Shown: positions 17,352-25,503 of the stretch, piece after piece
Numbering within the stretch: the stretch's first letter is position 1
How the letters are laid out: the number at the start of each line of letters is the position of its first letter
DNA from: Candidatus Paraprevotella stercoravium
Lineage (GTDB): Bacteria > Bacteroidota > Bacteroidia > Bacteroidales > Bacteroidaceae
Direction of reading: 5' to 3'
Assembly: GCA_944320795.1 (NCBI GenBank)
Contig: CALUIU010000012.1
Coordinates: 1 to 64,000, forward strand
DNA: 64,000 nt
The notes under the pieces: generated by a model
The model's input: the letters and a program-made list of their open reading frames with translations, nothing else
What the model was told of the DNA's origin: nothing
Databases searched by the model: none
Position numbers and translations under genes: made by a program

Positions 17352-18126
17352 ATTCAAGTTCTATGCAACACTTCTCGATGCGTTTACCAACTATTTGAGA
17401 AGTGATGCTTTATATGAAAGGTATTGGGGATTCTCAGAGAATCCCCCACATACCCCTGAAGAGTTCAAAGAACAGCAGTTCCAGAGTCTGATTGATACAA
17501 TCAATCGTGTACCGTTTGACAGTGAAGCTGCCGACAAGGGTACAGCCTTTAATGAGGTTATAGACTGCATGATTGAGAACCGAAAGTCTGATAAGGTACA
17601 GGTGAAAAGATTGCTGTCTGATATGGCTGATGGTAGTCAAAACTTGATCGGACTAAGAGCCATCTACAACAACCGCCAGTTCGATTTTCCAATCGCCATC
17701 TGCCGTGAGTTTGCTAATTATTACAAAGGAGCCTTGACGCAACAATATGTTCAGGCTATACTGCCTACATGTTTCGGACCTGTCTTAATCTATGGATTTA
17801 TTGACGAACTGATGCCTATGTCTGTTCACGATATAAAGACAACCGGAAGTTACTATGTTGGCAAATTCAAAGATCACTGGCAACACATGGTTTATCCTTA
17901 TTGTTTGATGCAGAACGGCAGTGATGTAAGACTGTTTGAGTATAACATAACAGATTTCAAAAGTTCTTATACGGAAAGTTACACATTTGTGCCAGAACGT
18001 GACATACCTATTCTGACAGCACATTGTGAAGAACTCATACGGTTCTTGAATGACAACAGAAATTTGATAACCAACAAAAAGATTTTTGCAGAAGATGAGC
18101 AACCAAATAACCGGGTGTCTGATTGA
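17332..18126 (+). CDS. RecB-like PD-(D/E)XK exonuclease
   Basis: A 264-residue protein with the Cas4/RecB-type nuclease arrangement: an N-terminal helix with DKGTAFNEVID, then YGFIDEL with the metal-binding aspartate, then VHDIKTTG (DxK) and a helix with the QxxxY-like pattern HMVYPYCLM. It overlaps the end of the Sak4-like gene by 20 nt, which is why I favour the ATG at 17332 over 17305. It probably produces single-strand tails for the Sak4-like protein. Confidence 0.82.
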   Translation: MQTQQPKFKFYATLLDAFTNYLRSDALYERYWGFSENPPHTPEEFKEQQFQSLIDTINRVPFDSEAADKGTAFNEVIDCMIENRKSDKVQVKRLLSDMADGSQNLIGLRAIYNNRQFDFPIAICREFANYYKGALTQQYVQAILPTCFGPVLIYGFIDELMPMSVHDIKTTGSYYVGKFKDHWQHMVYPYCLMQNGSDVRLFEYNITDFKSSYTESYTFVPERDIPILTAHCEELIRFLNDNRNLITNKKIFAEDEQPNNRVSD

Positions 18127-18553
18127 AATCGGCCAGACGGTCCAAATACCATCAAAGACAGGCGGTGCCCCATTCCTGAAACGTGAGTTTCTGCTTGACG
18201 CAACGACCTACGATCCTTATACCGGGCAACGTAACGAGTATGAGAATATCTTACCGCTTGAAGTTTCTGGCGATAAGTGTGCAGAGCTGGAGCAGTTCAG
18301 AATCGGTGATGTAATAACAGTTTCTTTTGCCCTGCAAGGACGTTCATGGACGAATCAGGATGGCGAACTGAAACGAATGGTTTCTATCCGGTGCTACAAG
18401 TTGGAAGTCCGGCGCACAACCGGCCAGCCGCCAGCACAACCAGTTCAGCAGACATTCCAACCGGCACCGACACCATTTCCGCCAACTATGGAACAAGCAT
18501 TTCCACCGCCAGTAGACGCCAACGGGAATCCTAAAGACGACTTACCATTCTAG
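18095..18553 (+). CDS. SSB-like protein (DUF3127-type OB fold)
   Basis: A 152-residue protein with an OB-fold N-terminal domain (ITGCLIEIGQTVQIPSKTG through about residue 105), a proline/glutamine-rich linker, and the acidic tail DDLPF that mimics the SSB C-terminal tip. It overlaps the RecB-like gene by 32 nt. It is expected to coat single-stranded DNA and recruit the recombination proteins encoded around it. Confidence 0.8.
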   Translation: MSNQITGCLIEIGQTVQIPSKTGGAPFLKREFLLDATTYDPYTGQRNEYENILPLEVSGDKCAELEQFRIGDVITVSFALQGRSWTNQDGELKRMVSIRCYKLEVRRTTGQPPAQPVQQTFQPAPTPFPPTMEQAFPPPVDANGNPKDDLPF

Positions 18554-18556
18554 CCT

Positions 18557-18997
18557 ATGAGTTTATTCAATTTAAAGAATGAGTACGATATCCCCAAATT
18601 TAAAGCTTATGTAAACAAACTATTTCAAGAACGTGCAGTTGTGGAAGTGCGAAAGAAACTTCCTAACCGCACACTTGCCCAAAATAGCTATTTACATCTG
18701 CTTTTAGGGTATTTCGGTAGTGAGTACGGTTGCAGCCTTGACGAAGCCAAGATTGACTTCTACAAAAGGACCTGCAACCGTGATTTGTTTGAAAGAAAGA
18801 CGGTCAACAAAAAAGGAAAAGAAGTAACCTACCTGAGAAGCTCTGCTGAGCTGACAACTGGTGAAATGACTTTGAGTATTGACCGTTTCAGAAACTGGAG
18901 TGCATCTGTCGCCGGAATCTACTTGCCGGCTGCCAACGAACAACAGATGCTAATTTATGCACAACAAGAAATCGAACGTAATAAAGAGTTTATATGA
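18557..18997 (+). CDS. ninB: NinB-like recombination protein
   Basis: A 146-residue protein with the lambda NinB/Orf pattern: basic N-terminus, RTLAQNSYLHLLLGYFGSE (about 38-56), the central FYKRTCNRDLF and the C-terminal GIYLPAANEQQ. Family members bind single-stranded DNA with SSB and help strand annealing. It lies directly between the SSB-like gene and the next gene (4-nt overlap). Confidence 0.78.
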   Translation: MSLFNLKNEYDIPKFKAYVNKLFQERAVVEVRKKLPNRTLAQNSYLHLLLGYFGSEYGCSLDEAKIDFYKRTCNRDLFERKTVNKKGKEVTYLRSSAELTTGEMTLSIDRFRNWSASVAGIYLPAANEQQMLIYAQQEIERNKEFI

Positions 18998-19851
18998 CAG
19001 AAACAAGAAAATCAGAACAACGGTATGTAACATCAGATCCGAAAAAGATGCTAAACATGTATCTCGCAAAAAATGTCCTGAAAACCTGGACTGAGGATTT
19101 TATCGACGAAAGCACTGGGGAAACAGTGAGCATTGAACGAAATGAGATTCTTTTTGAACGTGGAAGATTGGTAGATCAGGATACTTTGGCTAAGATTCGT
19201 TTCAGTATGTCTGCTGATGGTATAAAAGAAGTAGAGGTCAGCAATCAGAAACGAATGGCATTTGAGAATGAAAATAAATGCCTATTCCCTTATATTGCAC
19301 AAGCCTTGATAGGTGACAAGAAGTATAAATTTCTTCTTTATGCCACCGGATTAGAAAATGTGATCACGATCTTGAAAGACTATATTGAATTGAACTATCA
19401 ATCCGGTTTTACTTTATCAATGGTAAAAGAGTTTGATTCATGTATCATCCTTACTGACAATCTGAAGGAACGCAAAATTGATAGTATTGCGGAATCTTAT
19501 CTGAAAAAAGAAATTTCTACAGAAGAATATTTGGATGCGATGTCTTCTGAAGACACAGAGGAAGAAGCAAAGCCTAACGAAAAGAAGTTCTATCAAATTG
19601 AAACCAAAGTCATCTTTGACGATGAAGAAGAAAGAACACAAACCTTTGTAGTACACACGTTCAATGTAGACAGGGCAATGATGCTGATTACCCATTGGCT
19701 TCAGAACAAAGAAGACGAATATGAGCAACAGGCTAAAGAGAAAGGTCGTGAATATGATAAAAAGAAGATTCATACCTCTATCGAGTCTGCCAAGCCTATT
19801 CCTGTCGGTAGATTTATTCCCAGAGAGTTTTCTGTGGCCTATGTCGATTAA
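18994..19851 (+). CDS. Hypothetical protein of the recombination module
   Basis: I do not recognise this 285-residue protein. It has an N-terminal half of mixed structure, an acidic linker (SSEDTEEEAKPNEKK, about 185-200) and a C-terminal strand-helix domain. It overlaps ninB by 4 nt, so it belongs to the same operon. A structured RNA-like region follows its stop. Confidence 0.7.
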   Translation: MTETRKSEQRYVTSDPKKMLNMYLAKNVLKTWTEDFIDESTGETVSIERNEILFERGRLVDQDTLAKIRFSMSADGIKEVEVSNQKRMAFENENKCLFPYIAQALIGDKKYKFLLYATGLENVITILKDYIELNYQSGFTLSMVKEFDSCIILTDNLKERKIDSIAESYLKKEISTEEYLDAMSSEDTEEEAKPNEKKFYQIETKVIFDDEEERTQTFVVHTFNVDRAMMLITHWLQNKEDEYEQQAKEKGREYDKKKIHTSIESAKPIPVGRFIPREFSVAYVD

Positions 19852-19877
19852 CTGACGGCCCGGAAAGACGGGCATTT

Positions 19878-20011
19878 GGGCGCAAGCACAGGACGTGCTT
19901 TTGTATGGAGTAATTGCGCAATATCTCCATGCACTTGTTTCGTTGAATTAGCTGATATATGAGGCAAGTAAAACCGTGATGGTTGGGCGGGTTCGATTCC
20001 CGTTGCGTCCA
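19878..20011 (+). ncRNA. tRNA-like structured RNA, about 134 nt
   Basis: The 3' end has a perfect tRNA T arm (GCGGG TTCGATT CCCGT) followed by TGCGTCC and an A discriminator. This pairs over 7 bp with GGGCGCA at 19878-19884 and includes a G3:U70 wobble. Inside are a D-arm-like hairpin (AGCAC/GTGCT, 19884-19898) and a long hairpin (ATGGAG/CTCCAT with inner ATTGCGCAAT). No normal anticodon arm can be drawn and the molecule is about 60 nt too long for a tRNA. An alternative 5' strand GGACGTG at 19891 pairs less well. Confidence 0.5.
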
Positions 20012-20035
20012 CTAATAACCTCAAAAACAAAGAAT

Positions 20036-20494
20036 ATGAAAACGAAAGAAATAACTAAAGTCGTTTACGTCGCTAATGATGGGAAAGAGTTTCTTACAGA
20101 AGAAGAATGCAAGAAGCATGAAGCGTTTGTGAAAGAAATTTTGCGTAATATTTCCTATTTCTGTATCCGTTGCTGTCCTGATTTAAATGAAACAGGATAT
20201 TATACTCATAGAATATATGCAGCAGTCCTTTCTAAAAATGGATTATTCAGTAAAGAAATCGCATTTCAATGGGCTTTAAAAAAGTTTGGTACTTACTTAG
20301 GGGAAAGCGTAATGGGATATGGTTTCCAACCTCATTTTGATGTAAGCGAAATCTCTAAAGAAGAATATGAAAGATGTCCTGCTACTGTATGGGGAGGCAC
20401 TCCATTAAAAAGTGAAAAAATATTTCTAAGTCCCAAACAGGTAGAAGATTTTCCTAAGAATATTGATTATATGAAAGAATGGGGATTTAAATAA
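20036..20494 (+). CDS. Hypothetical phage protein
   Basis: A 152-residue protein; the start at 20036 follows the tRNA-like element, whereas an in-frame ATG at 19976 would lie inside it. Two cysteines in FCIRCC and a HKxxF-type N-terminus are visible but no family is recognised. The TAA stop overlaps the ATG of the next gene by 1 nt. Confidence 0.6.
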   Translation: MKTKEITKVVYVANDGKEFLTEEECKKHEAFVKEILRNISYFCIRCCPDLNETGYYTHRIYAAVLSKNGLFSKEIAFQWALKKFGTYLGESVMGYGFQPHFDVSEISKEEYERCPATVWGGTPLKSEKIFLSPKQVEDFPKNIDYMKEWGFK

Positions 20495-21825
20495 TGCCGT
20501 ACTACATCAAGAAACCTAAAAAGAAGAAAGAAAGCCCCTTGCCATTATTTGACAAGGCAGGTATCAAAATCAGAAAGAAGCCGGATCTAAAGGCGAAGCT
20601 CGACAAAGAGTTTTCCCTTTTCATCCGGCTTCGTGATTGTATGCCAAATGGCTTTTTCCGCTGTATTTCATGTGGGCAGATAAAGCCATTTGAACAGGCC
20701 GATTGTGGGCACTATTTCAGCAGAACACACCTTGCTACAAGATACGATGAAAAGAATTGTAACGCTGAATGCCGCCACTGCTTAACTCCTGATGCGCTAA
20801 TTCTAATGAAGGATTTTAGTTGGAAAAGACTTGGAGAAGTTCAAGTAGGCGAAGAAATCTTTGCTTTTGATGAAGAAATTATTTATAAGACATCACGAAG
20901 GTATAGAGTTGGAAAAGTCACATATATTGAACGTGATATTCAAGACGTATATGAGGTTGAATTAGAGAATGGTGATAAAATAAAGACAACAGCTAATCAT
21001 AAATGGCTTGCAAGAGCAAGGCAAGGTACTTCATATACATGGATTGAAACACAGGAAATGTGGATAAATGGAATAAATCTTCATGGTAAACATAAAACTG
21101 GACCTCATACGGATAGAACTACGACTATTGTTTGTAAACCTCTTCAAGTTATACAACAAGACAAATCTTATGAAAGTGGATGGATCGCTGGAATGATTGA
21201 TGCAGATGGACATATTTGTCAGCAGAATATTGTTAATCAAGATGGTACAAAACGCTATGGCTTTCGCATTGGTATAGCTCAATGTGAAAAGTACATGGAT
21301 ATTTGTTCTGAAATAAAGCACTTACTTGAAAAGTTCACAGGTAATAATAAAACTTGCCGACAGACAATGGAAAACTTAAATAGGCAGGGTACATTCAAAA
21401 AAACATATCAATCATGGCAATTTCTCATAACAGGTACAAATATTGAGAAACTTCAGTTTCTAATGCGTGTTCGTCCAAATAAAATAAAAAAAGTGGATGT
21501 GGAGAAATTAGGTAAACTGAAATCGCAATATGATACTAGAGTTAAAAGCATTAAATATGTTGGTAAAGAAGAAATTATTGTCATGGAAACTGATACTCAC
21601 ACATTTATTGCTAATGGCTATGCTATGCATAACTGCAACAGATTCAAAGCGGACCATCTGGAAGGCTACAGGGTAAATCTGATTGTCAAGATCGGGCAAC
21701 CGGCTTTTGATATGCTCAAAGTGAAAGCTGCCAGTACATCAAAAATGAGTGATTTTGAATACGAGCAGCTTATCAAGTACTATAAAGCCATAAACAAGAA
21801 ACTAAGAAAGGAGAAAGGCTTATGA
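20494..21825 (+). CDS. ninG: NinG/Rap-like recombination nuclease interrupted by an intein
   Basis: The 443-residue precursor consists of an N-extein (1-95), an intein (96-380) and a C-extein (381-443). The exteins together resemble lambda NinG (Rap), a Holliday-junction or branched-DNA nuclease: CISCG (57-61), ADCGHYFSRTHLATRYDEKN and ECRH/CNRFKADHLEGY. The intein splits a CxxC zinc knuckle (C93-R-H | C381), so splicing is needed for activity. The gene follows NinB, the SSB-like protein, the RecB-like nuclease and Sak4 in the same operon and overlaps the helicase by 4 nt. Confidence 0.9.
   Translation: MPYYIKKPKKKKESPLPLFDKAGIKIRKKPDLKAKLDKEFSLFIRLRDCMPNGFFRCISCGQIKPFEQADCGHYFSRTHLATRYDEKNCNAECRHCLTPDALILMKDFSWKRLGEVQVGEEIFAFDEEIIYKTSRRYRVGKVTYIERDIQDVYEVELENGDKIKTTANHKWLARARQGTSYTWIETQEMWINGINLHGKHKTGPHTDRTTTIVCKPLQVIQQDKSYESGWIAGMIDADGHICQQNIVNQDGTKRYGFRIGIAQCEKYMDICSEIKHLLEKFTGNNKTCRQTMENLNRQGTFKKTYQSWQFLITGTNIEKLQFLMRVRPNKIKKVDVEKLGKLKSQYDTRVKSIKYVGKEEIIVMETDTHTFIANGYAMHNCNRFKADHLEGYRVNLIVKIGQPAFDMLKVKAASTSKMSDFEYEQLIKYYKAINKKLRKEKGL
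20779..21633 (+). other. Intein with LAGLIDADG homing endonuclease domain
   Basis: 285 residues. Block A begins at C96 (CLTPDALILM), block B is the TANH motif in KTTANHKWLA, a dodecapeptide endonuclease motif is GWIAGMIDADGHI, and block F/G is HTFIANGYAMHN followed by the +1 cysteine of the C-extein. All residues needed for standard class 1 splicing are present (Cys1, TxxH, His-Asn end, Cys+1). Only one LAGLIDADG motif is obvious; the second may be degenerate. The intein is more AT-rich than the flanking exteins, suggesting later acquisition. Confidence 0.92.
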
Positions 21826-22994
21826 GTTATGTGCTACGTGATTATCAGCAAAAGGCCAGCGATGCAGCAGTGAATTTCTTTGCTAATAAATCAAAGAAGA
21901 AAAATGCCATCATGGTATTGCCTACTGGTGCCGGAAAAAGTCTGGTAATAGCCGACATCGCCAGTCGCCTTGAAGGGTACACACTGGTATTTCAGCCCAG
22001 CAAAGAGATTCTCGAACAAAACTTCCTGAAACTTTGTTCGTATGGCATACTGGATTGTTCCATATATTCAGCCTCATTTGGTAGAAAAGAAGTGAACAGA
22101 ATCACATTTGCTACTATTGGCAGTGTGATAAATCATCCGGAATTCTTTCAGCATTTTAAGAACATCATCATAGACGAGTGTCATTTGGTCAATCCCAAAG
22201 AAGGTATGTATAAATCATTCCTCTCGATGCTGAAATGCAAAGTTCTTGGACTAACAGCTACACCATACCGCCTTTCATCCAGCAAGGACTTCGGAAGTAT
22301 GTTGAAGTTCATCACCCGGACCCGTCCGTGTGTCTTCTCTGAGGTTATATATCAAGTTCAAATTTCTACTCTTTTGGATATGGGCTATCTCTCAAAGTTG
22401 AACTACTATCCAATGAATCCCTTGGGATGGAACGAACTTAACCTGAAAGTAAATACAACCGGTGCAGATTACACTGAGAAGTCTGTGGTCAATGAATACG
22501 AACGTATTGACTTCTACGGTTATCTTGTGAGCATCGTGCGACGACTGATGAATCCGAAGGTCGGTGGCAAGCGTAAAGGGATCTTAGTGTTCACGCGTTT
22601 TCTGAAGGAAGCAGAAAGGCTAACAAAGTCTATTCCAGGAACGGCCATCGTTTCGGGTGAAACACCTAAGAAAGAACGCGAACACATACTTGAATCATTC
22701 AAGGCCGGAGAGATACCGGTCGTTGCCAATGTCGGCGTACTTACCACCGGATTTGATTATCCAGAACTTGACACCATCGTTATGGCTCGCCCTACGATGT
22801 CACTGGCTCTTTGGTACCAGATTGTTGGCCGTGCCATCCGCCCGCATCCCAATAAGGAAGCAGGCTGGATTGTAGATCTCTGTGGAAACATCAAACGCTT
22901 TGGCGAAGTAAAGGATCTTCGCCTGGTAGATGGTGGTAACGGCAAATGGGCCGTGTATTCCAATAACAGACAGTTGACTAACGTAAGATTCTAA
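21822..22994 (+). CDS. DEAD/DEAH-box superfamily 2 helicase
   Basis: A 390-residue SF2 helicase with motif I LPTGAGKS (about residues 34-41), motif II DECH, motif III LTATPYRL, and C-terminal motifs VLTTGFDYPELDTIV and QIVGRAIRPHPNKE. It resembles small phage helicases related to UvsW/RecG-like branch-migration enzymes. Its place after NinG and before the replication gene suits recombination-dependent replication. Confidence 0.9.
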   Translation: MSYVLRDYQQKASDAAVNFFANKSKKKNAIMVLPTGAGKSLVIADIASRLEGYTLVFQPSKEILEQNFLKLCSYGILDCSIYSASFGRKEVNRITFATIGSVINHPEFFQHFKNIIIDECHLVNPKEGMYKSFLSMLKCKVLGLTATPYRLSSSKDFGSMLKFITRTRPCVFSEVIYQVQISTLLDMGYLSKLNYYPMNPLGWNELNLKVNTTGADYTEKSVVNEYERIDFYGYLVSIVRRLMNPKVGGKRKGILVFTRFLKEAERLTKSIPGTAIVSGETPKKEREHILESFKAGEIPVVANVGVLTTGFDYPELDTIVMARPTMSLALWYQIVGRAIRPHPNKEAGWIVDLCGNIKRFGEVKDLRLVDGGNGKWAVYSNNRQLTNVRF

Positions 22995-22998
22995 GATT

Positions 22999-23892
22999 AT
23001 GGAAGGATATATAAAACTAAGCCGCAAGTTCTTCTCGAATGATATGTGGAATGAGGCCCGGACTTTTAGCAGTTGCGAAGCGTGGCTTGATTTAATTCAG
23101 TCAGCACGATTTGAAGCAACGCCCCGTATGGAGAGTATCGGAGGTCGAGAAGTCTCTTATACAAGAGGACAATATCCTGCATCCATAAGATTTTTATCTA
23201 AGCGTTGGCACTGGACTGAAAGACGGGTGCGGACATTTCTAGCTTATTTGAAGCGAGAAAACATGATAGCACTCTCTCAGGATCAGGGAATGAACATTAT
23301 AACCCTTGTGAAATACAACGAATACAACGGAAATCCTACTGACACACCAAGTGACACGGCTGCTGACACAAATAGTGACACAAGTATAGTTCAGGAAATT
23401 AGTGAGTTACGTCTACAAGTGACACAACTACTGACACAAGTGTCGACACAGCAAGTGACACAGCCTCAAAATGAGGCCAAAAAGCGACACACGAGTGACA
23501 CAAAGCAAATAAAGGAGAAGAATATTATTAAAGAAACTACTACTAACGTAGTAGCAAAGAAAGACACAGCTAAAGCTGCTACCCTCTCACGAAAAGAAGC
23601 CTTTTATCAGTCTTTAATTCCTTTTGTTGGTTTGTATCCCAAAGAAATGATCAGAGCTTTCTTCGATTATTGGAGCGAACAAAATAAATCAGGCACCAAG
23701 ATGCGCTTCGAGCTTGAAAAAACATGGGAGTTGTCACGAAGACTAAAAACATGGGAAAAGAAAGAATACCAATATGGAAACAGAAATCATACTATCACCT
23801 CTACAACTTCAACAAAGACAAGGCCAGAAGGACTTAACACCGGTTCAGAAAGCCTTGAAGAATGGATTAATGGCATCCCAGTTGGTCAGTGA
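22999..23892 (+). CDS. Replication initiator-like protein (winged helix) carrying the origin iterons
   Basis: A 297-residue protein. Residues 1-105 form a winged-helix domain usual in phage replication proteins (FLSKRWHWTERRVRTFLAYL). A hydrophilic linker of about 70 residues follows, then a basic C-terminal domain with FYQSLIPFVG and FFDYWSEQN. The linker DNA carries ten TGACACA-like repeats with 12-bp spacing, read in different frames, so the gene seems to contain its own origin as lambda gene O does. It lies between the helicase and a DUF6633-like gene, whose start overlaps it by 119 nt. Confidence 0.75.
   Translation: MEGYIKLSRKFFSNDMWNEARTFSSCEAWLDLIQSARFEATPRMESIGGREVSYTRGQYPASIRFLSKRWHWTERRVRTFLAYLKRENMIALSQDQGMNIITLVKYNEYNGNPTDTPSDTAADTNSDTSIVQEISELRLQVTQLLTQVSTQQVTQPQNEAKKRHTSDTKQIKEKNIIKETTTNVVAKKDTAKAATLSRKEAFYQSLIPFVGLYPKEMIRAFFDYWSEQNKSGTKMRFELEKTWELSRRLKTWEKKEYQYGNRNHTITSTTSTKTRPEGLNTGSESLEEWINGIPVGQ
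23340..23502 (+). repeat. Iteron array: candidate replication origin inside the initiator gene
   Basis: TGACACA or close variants start at 23340, 23352, 23364 and 23376 (12-bp steps), then at 23420, 23432, 23444 and 23456 (12-bp steps), then at 23485 and 23496. The first block is read as GAC ACA (Asp-Thr), the second as G-TG ACA CA (Val-Thr) and the copy at 23485 as CGA CAC (Arg-His), so the DNA rather than one peptide is conserved. An AT-rich stretch and a small inverted repeat (CTACTA/TAGTAG) follow at about 23505-23560. Confidence 0.75.
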
Positions 23893-24574
23893 ATGGTCTG
23901 GCACTGAAGCACAGCTAAAGTGTGGCTATTCTTTGGAGGATGTAGCCGGACTCAAAACAATTCCAAGCATTGGAGATGTAAGCCGGGCCTATGGTAACAT
24001 GACCGCAGTTCAAATCATTGTTGAGCATTTGAAATCAATTTTCCGTTATGCCGGAACAGATTTGCCAAATGAACAGCTGGCAGAAACAGCCTTATCCATA
24101 CTAACGAACTATTACTATCTGAATCTTGGAGAACTATGTATCTTTTTTACTCAGTTAAAGGCCGGTTCCCGCGGACAGGTCGTTTGGGGGAACAGAATCA
24201 ATAACCAGGCAATTATGGTGGCCCTATACGAATTCAGTCAAGACAGGTTTACAGCAATAGTACGTAAAGAAGACGAATTGAGAAAGACTCAGGAACGGAA
24301 GGGATTTACAAGAATTGAAAGTGCTGCCGGTGCCATCCTACAAGGCGTTGAATCTATAAAGAAACTCAAGGCCGAGGCCAAAAAGAACATAGAAGCATTC
24401 AGAACCCTTTTCCCCAGCATTCCCGATGGATATTCAGAGAAAACCCTTTTTGAAGCATTTTCTGGCAAAGAAGATGCTATTCAAACAGTTTTCCGTAAAC
24501 CCATCAAAGCCGATGATGCTTCCGAAGCGTTGTACCGTTGGCTTTGTGACTACAATGTAAGAGTTAACAAATAA
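23774..24574 (+). CDS. DUF6633-like phage protein
   Basis: A 266-residue protein in the position usually held by a helicase loader or replication accessory gene. The central part (SIGDVSRAYG, LTNYYYLNLGELCIFFTQLKAG) resembles DUF6633 proteins of Bacteroides phages. The ATG at 23774 overlaps the initiator gene by 119 nt; an internal ATG at 23870 would shorten the protein by 32 residues and reduce the overlap. The function is unknown. Confidence 0.65.
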   Translation: METEIILSPLQLQQRQGQKDLTPVQKALKNGLMASQLVSEWSGTEAQLKCGYSLEDVAGLKTIPSIGDVSRAYGNMTAVQIIVEHLKSIFRYAGTDLPNEQLAETALSILTNYYYLNLGELCIFFTQLKAGSRGQVVWGNRINNQAIMVALYEFSQDRFTAIVRKEDELRKTQERKGFTRIESAAGAILQGVESIKKLKAEAKKNIEAFRTLFPSIPDGYSEKTLFEAFSGKEDAIQTVFRKPIKADDASEALYRWLCDYNVRVNK

Positions 24575-24589
24575 TTTTTATACACGATT

Positions 24590-25066
24590 ATGAACGAAAG
24601 AGAAAAACAACTGAGCAAACTGAGAAACGACTTGCTTAAAGCCATACGGTCCGGCAATATGGTAAAGGCTGCAAATATACAAATGCAGATGAATCGTTTG
24701 CAGTATGAGCAAATATCACTGCAGACCGCAGCGCTAGAGAGTATGACGATAGACGAACATGTAGAGGCCATCAATCTGATGAACCGGGTGTTTGTCCTGG
24801 GAGATCTAATCGAAGAGGCGGCACTGGACTTAGAAGCGCACATGAGAAAGACCGGGGTAGTCAAGATAAGCATTTGCGAGGATGCACGCCAGATTAAGCT
24901 ATTAGCCGGAAAGTTTGCGAAGTTGGTGGATGGATACCATGACGAGGAATTTTCCGACTCGTTTGCAGAGCTGTGCGAAAGCATCCGAATGAACGTCAAA
25001 AACGCTATGTATAAACAAGAGGCGAAGTTACGCCCGGTAATTGAGAAAGCACATGACAAGAATTAA
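24590..25066 (+). CDS. Hypothetical coiled-coil protein
   Basis: A 158-residue helical protein (heptad-like pattern over 1-60) with no recognised family. The start codon carries the ACACGATTATG leader. It is followed by a possible 24-codon overlapping ORF. Confidence 0.65.
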   Translation: MNEREKQLSKLRNDLLKAIRSGNMVKAANIQMQMNRLQYEQISLQTAALESMTIDEHVEAINLMNRVFVLGDLIEEAALDLEAHMRKTGVVKISICEDARQIKLLAGKFAKLVDGYHDEEFSDSFAELCESIRMNVKNAMYKQEAKLRPVIEKAHDKN

Positions 25067-25127
25067 AAACTTTTGGCGGTCAGTCAAGGCCCGCTGGGCA
25101 GAGATAGACCTAATGGATTGGAGGTAA
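25053..25127 (+). CDS. Possible 24-residue peptide
   Basis: An ATG inside the end of the previous gene opens a short basic and tryptophan-rich amphipathic peptide (KNFWRSVKARWAEID). It fills the gap before the PcfK-like gene. Such micro-ORFs are common in phage operons, but this one has no independent support. Confidence 0.3.
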   Translation: MTRIKNFWRSVKARWAEIDLMDWR

Positions 25128-25131
25128 GACT

Positions 25132-25503
25132 ATGACATTTGAGCAGGCTATTAAGACATATCTGGACAAACGGGCAAAAGAGGATGCCTTGTTTGCCAAC
25201 ACGTACAAAAAAGAAGGTAAAAGCATCAAGGAATGCTGTAAGTATATAATATCTCAAGCGAAAAAGCAGAGAGAAAACGAATGTGCTATTCTTCATGACG
25301 AAGAAGTTTTTAGCTTGGCGGTACATTATTACGATGAGGACGACATCAAGGTTCCAGAAATAACGGATAACGTAAGGGTATCTGTTTCCAAACAGCCGGA
25401 ACCAAAACGAGAACCGGCAGCAGATCCTCACCCGAAGAAGAAAAAGGCTAAAAATAAGAACGAGCCTCAACCAGTATTCACCCTTTTTGATGGTATACTA
25501 TGA
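25132..25503 (+). CDS. PcfK-like protein
   Basis: A 123-residue protein with the PcfK pattern (AIKTYLDKRAKEDALFA, then KSIKECCKYIISQAKK) followed by a lysine/proline-rich tail. PcfK was named from conjugative plasmids and is widespread in phages with PcfJ; the function is unknown. It overlaps the PcfJ-like gene by 4 nt. Confidence 0.75.
   Translation: MTFEQAIKTYLDKRAKEDALFANTYKKEGKSIKECCKYIISQAKKQRENECAILHDEEVFSLAVHYYDEDDIKVPEITDNVRVSVSKQPEPKREPAADPHPKKKKAKNKNEPQPVFTLFDGIL

Noticed and set aside
19878-20011. A phage tmRNA
   Set aside because: Only 134 nt long, with no tag reading frame ending in a stop and no pseudoknot series.
23340-23462. Interpreting the TGACACA repeats as a peptide repeat or a CRISPR array
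   Set aside because: The reading frame changes between blocks, so no peptide repeat is kept; the 12-bp period is too short for repeat-spacer units.
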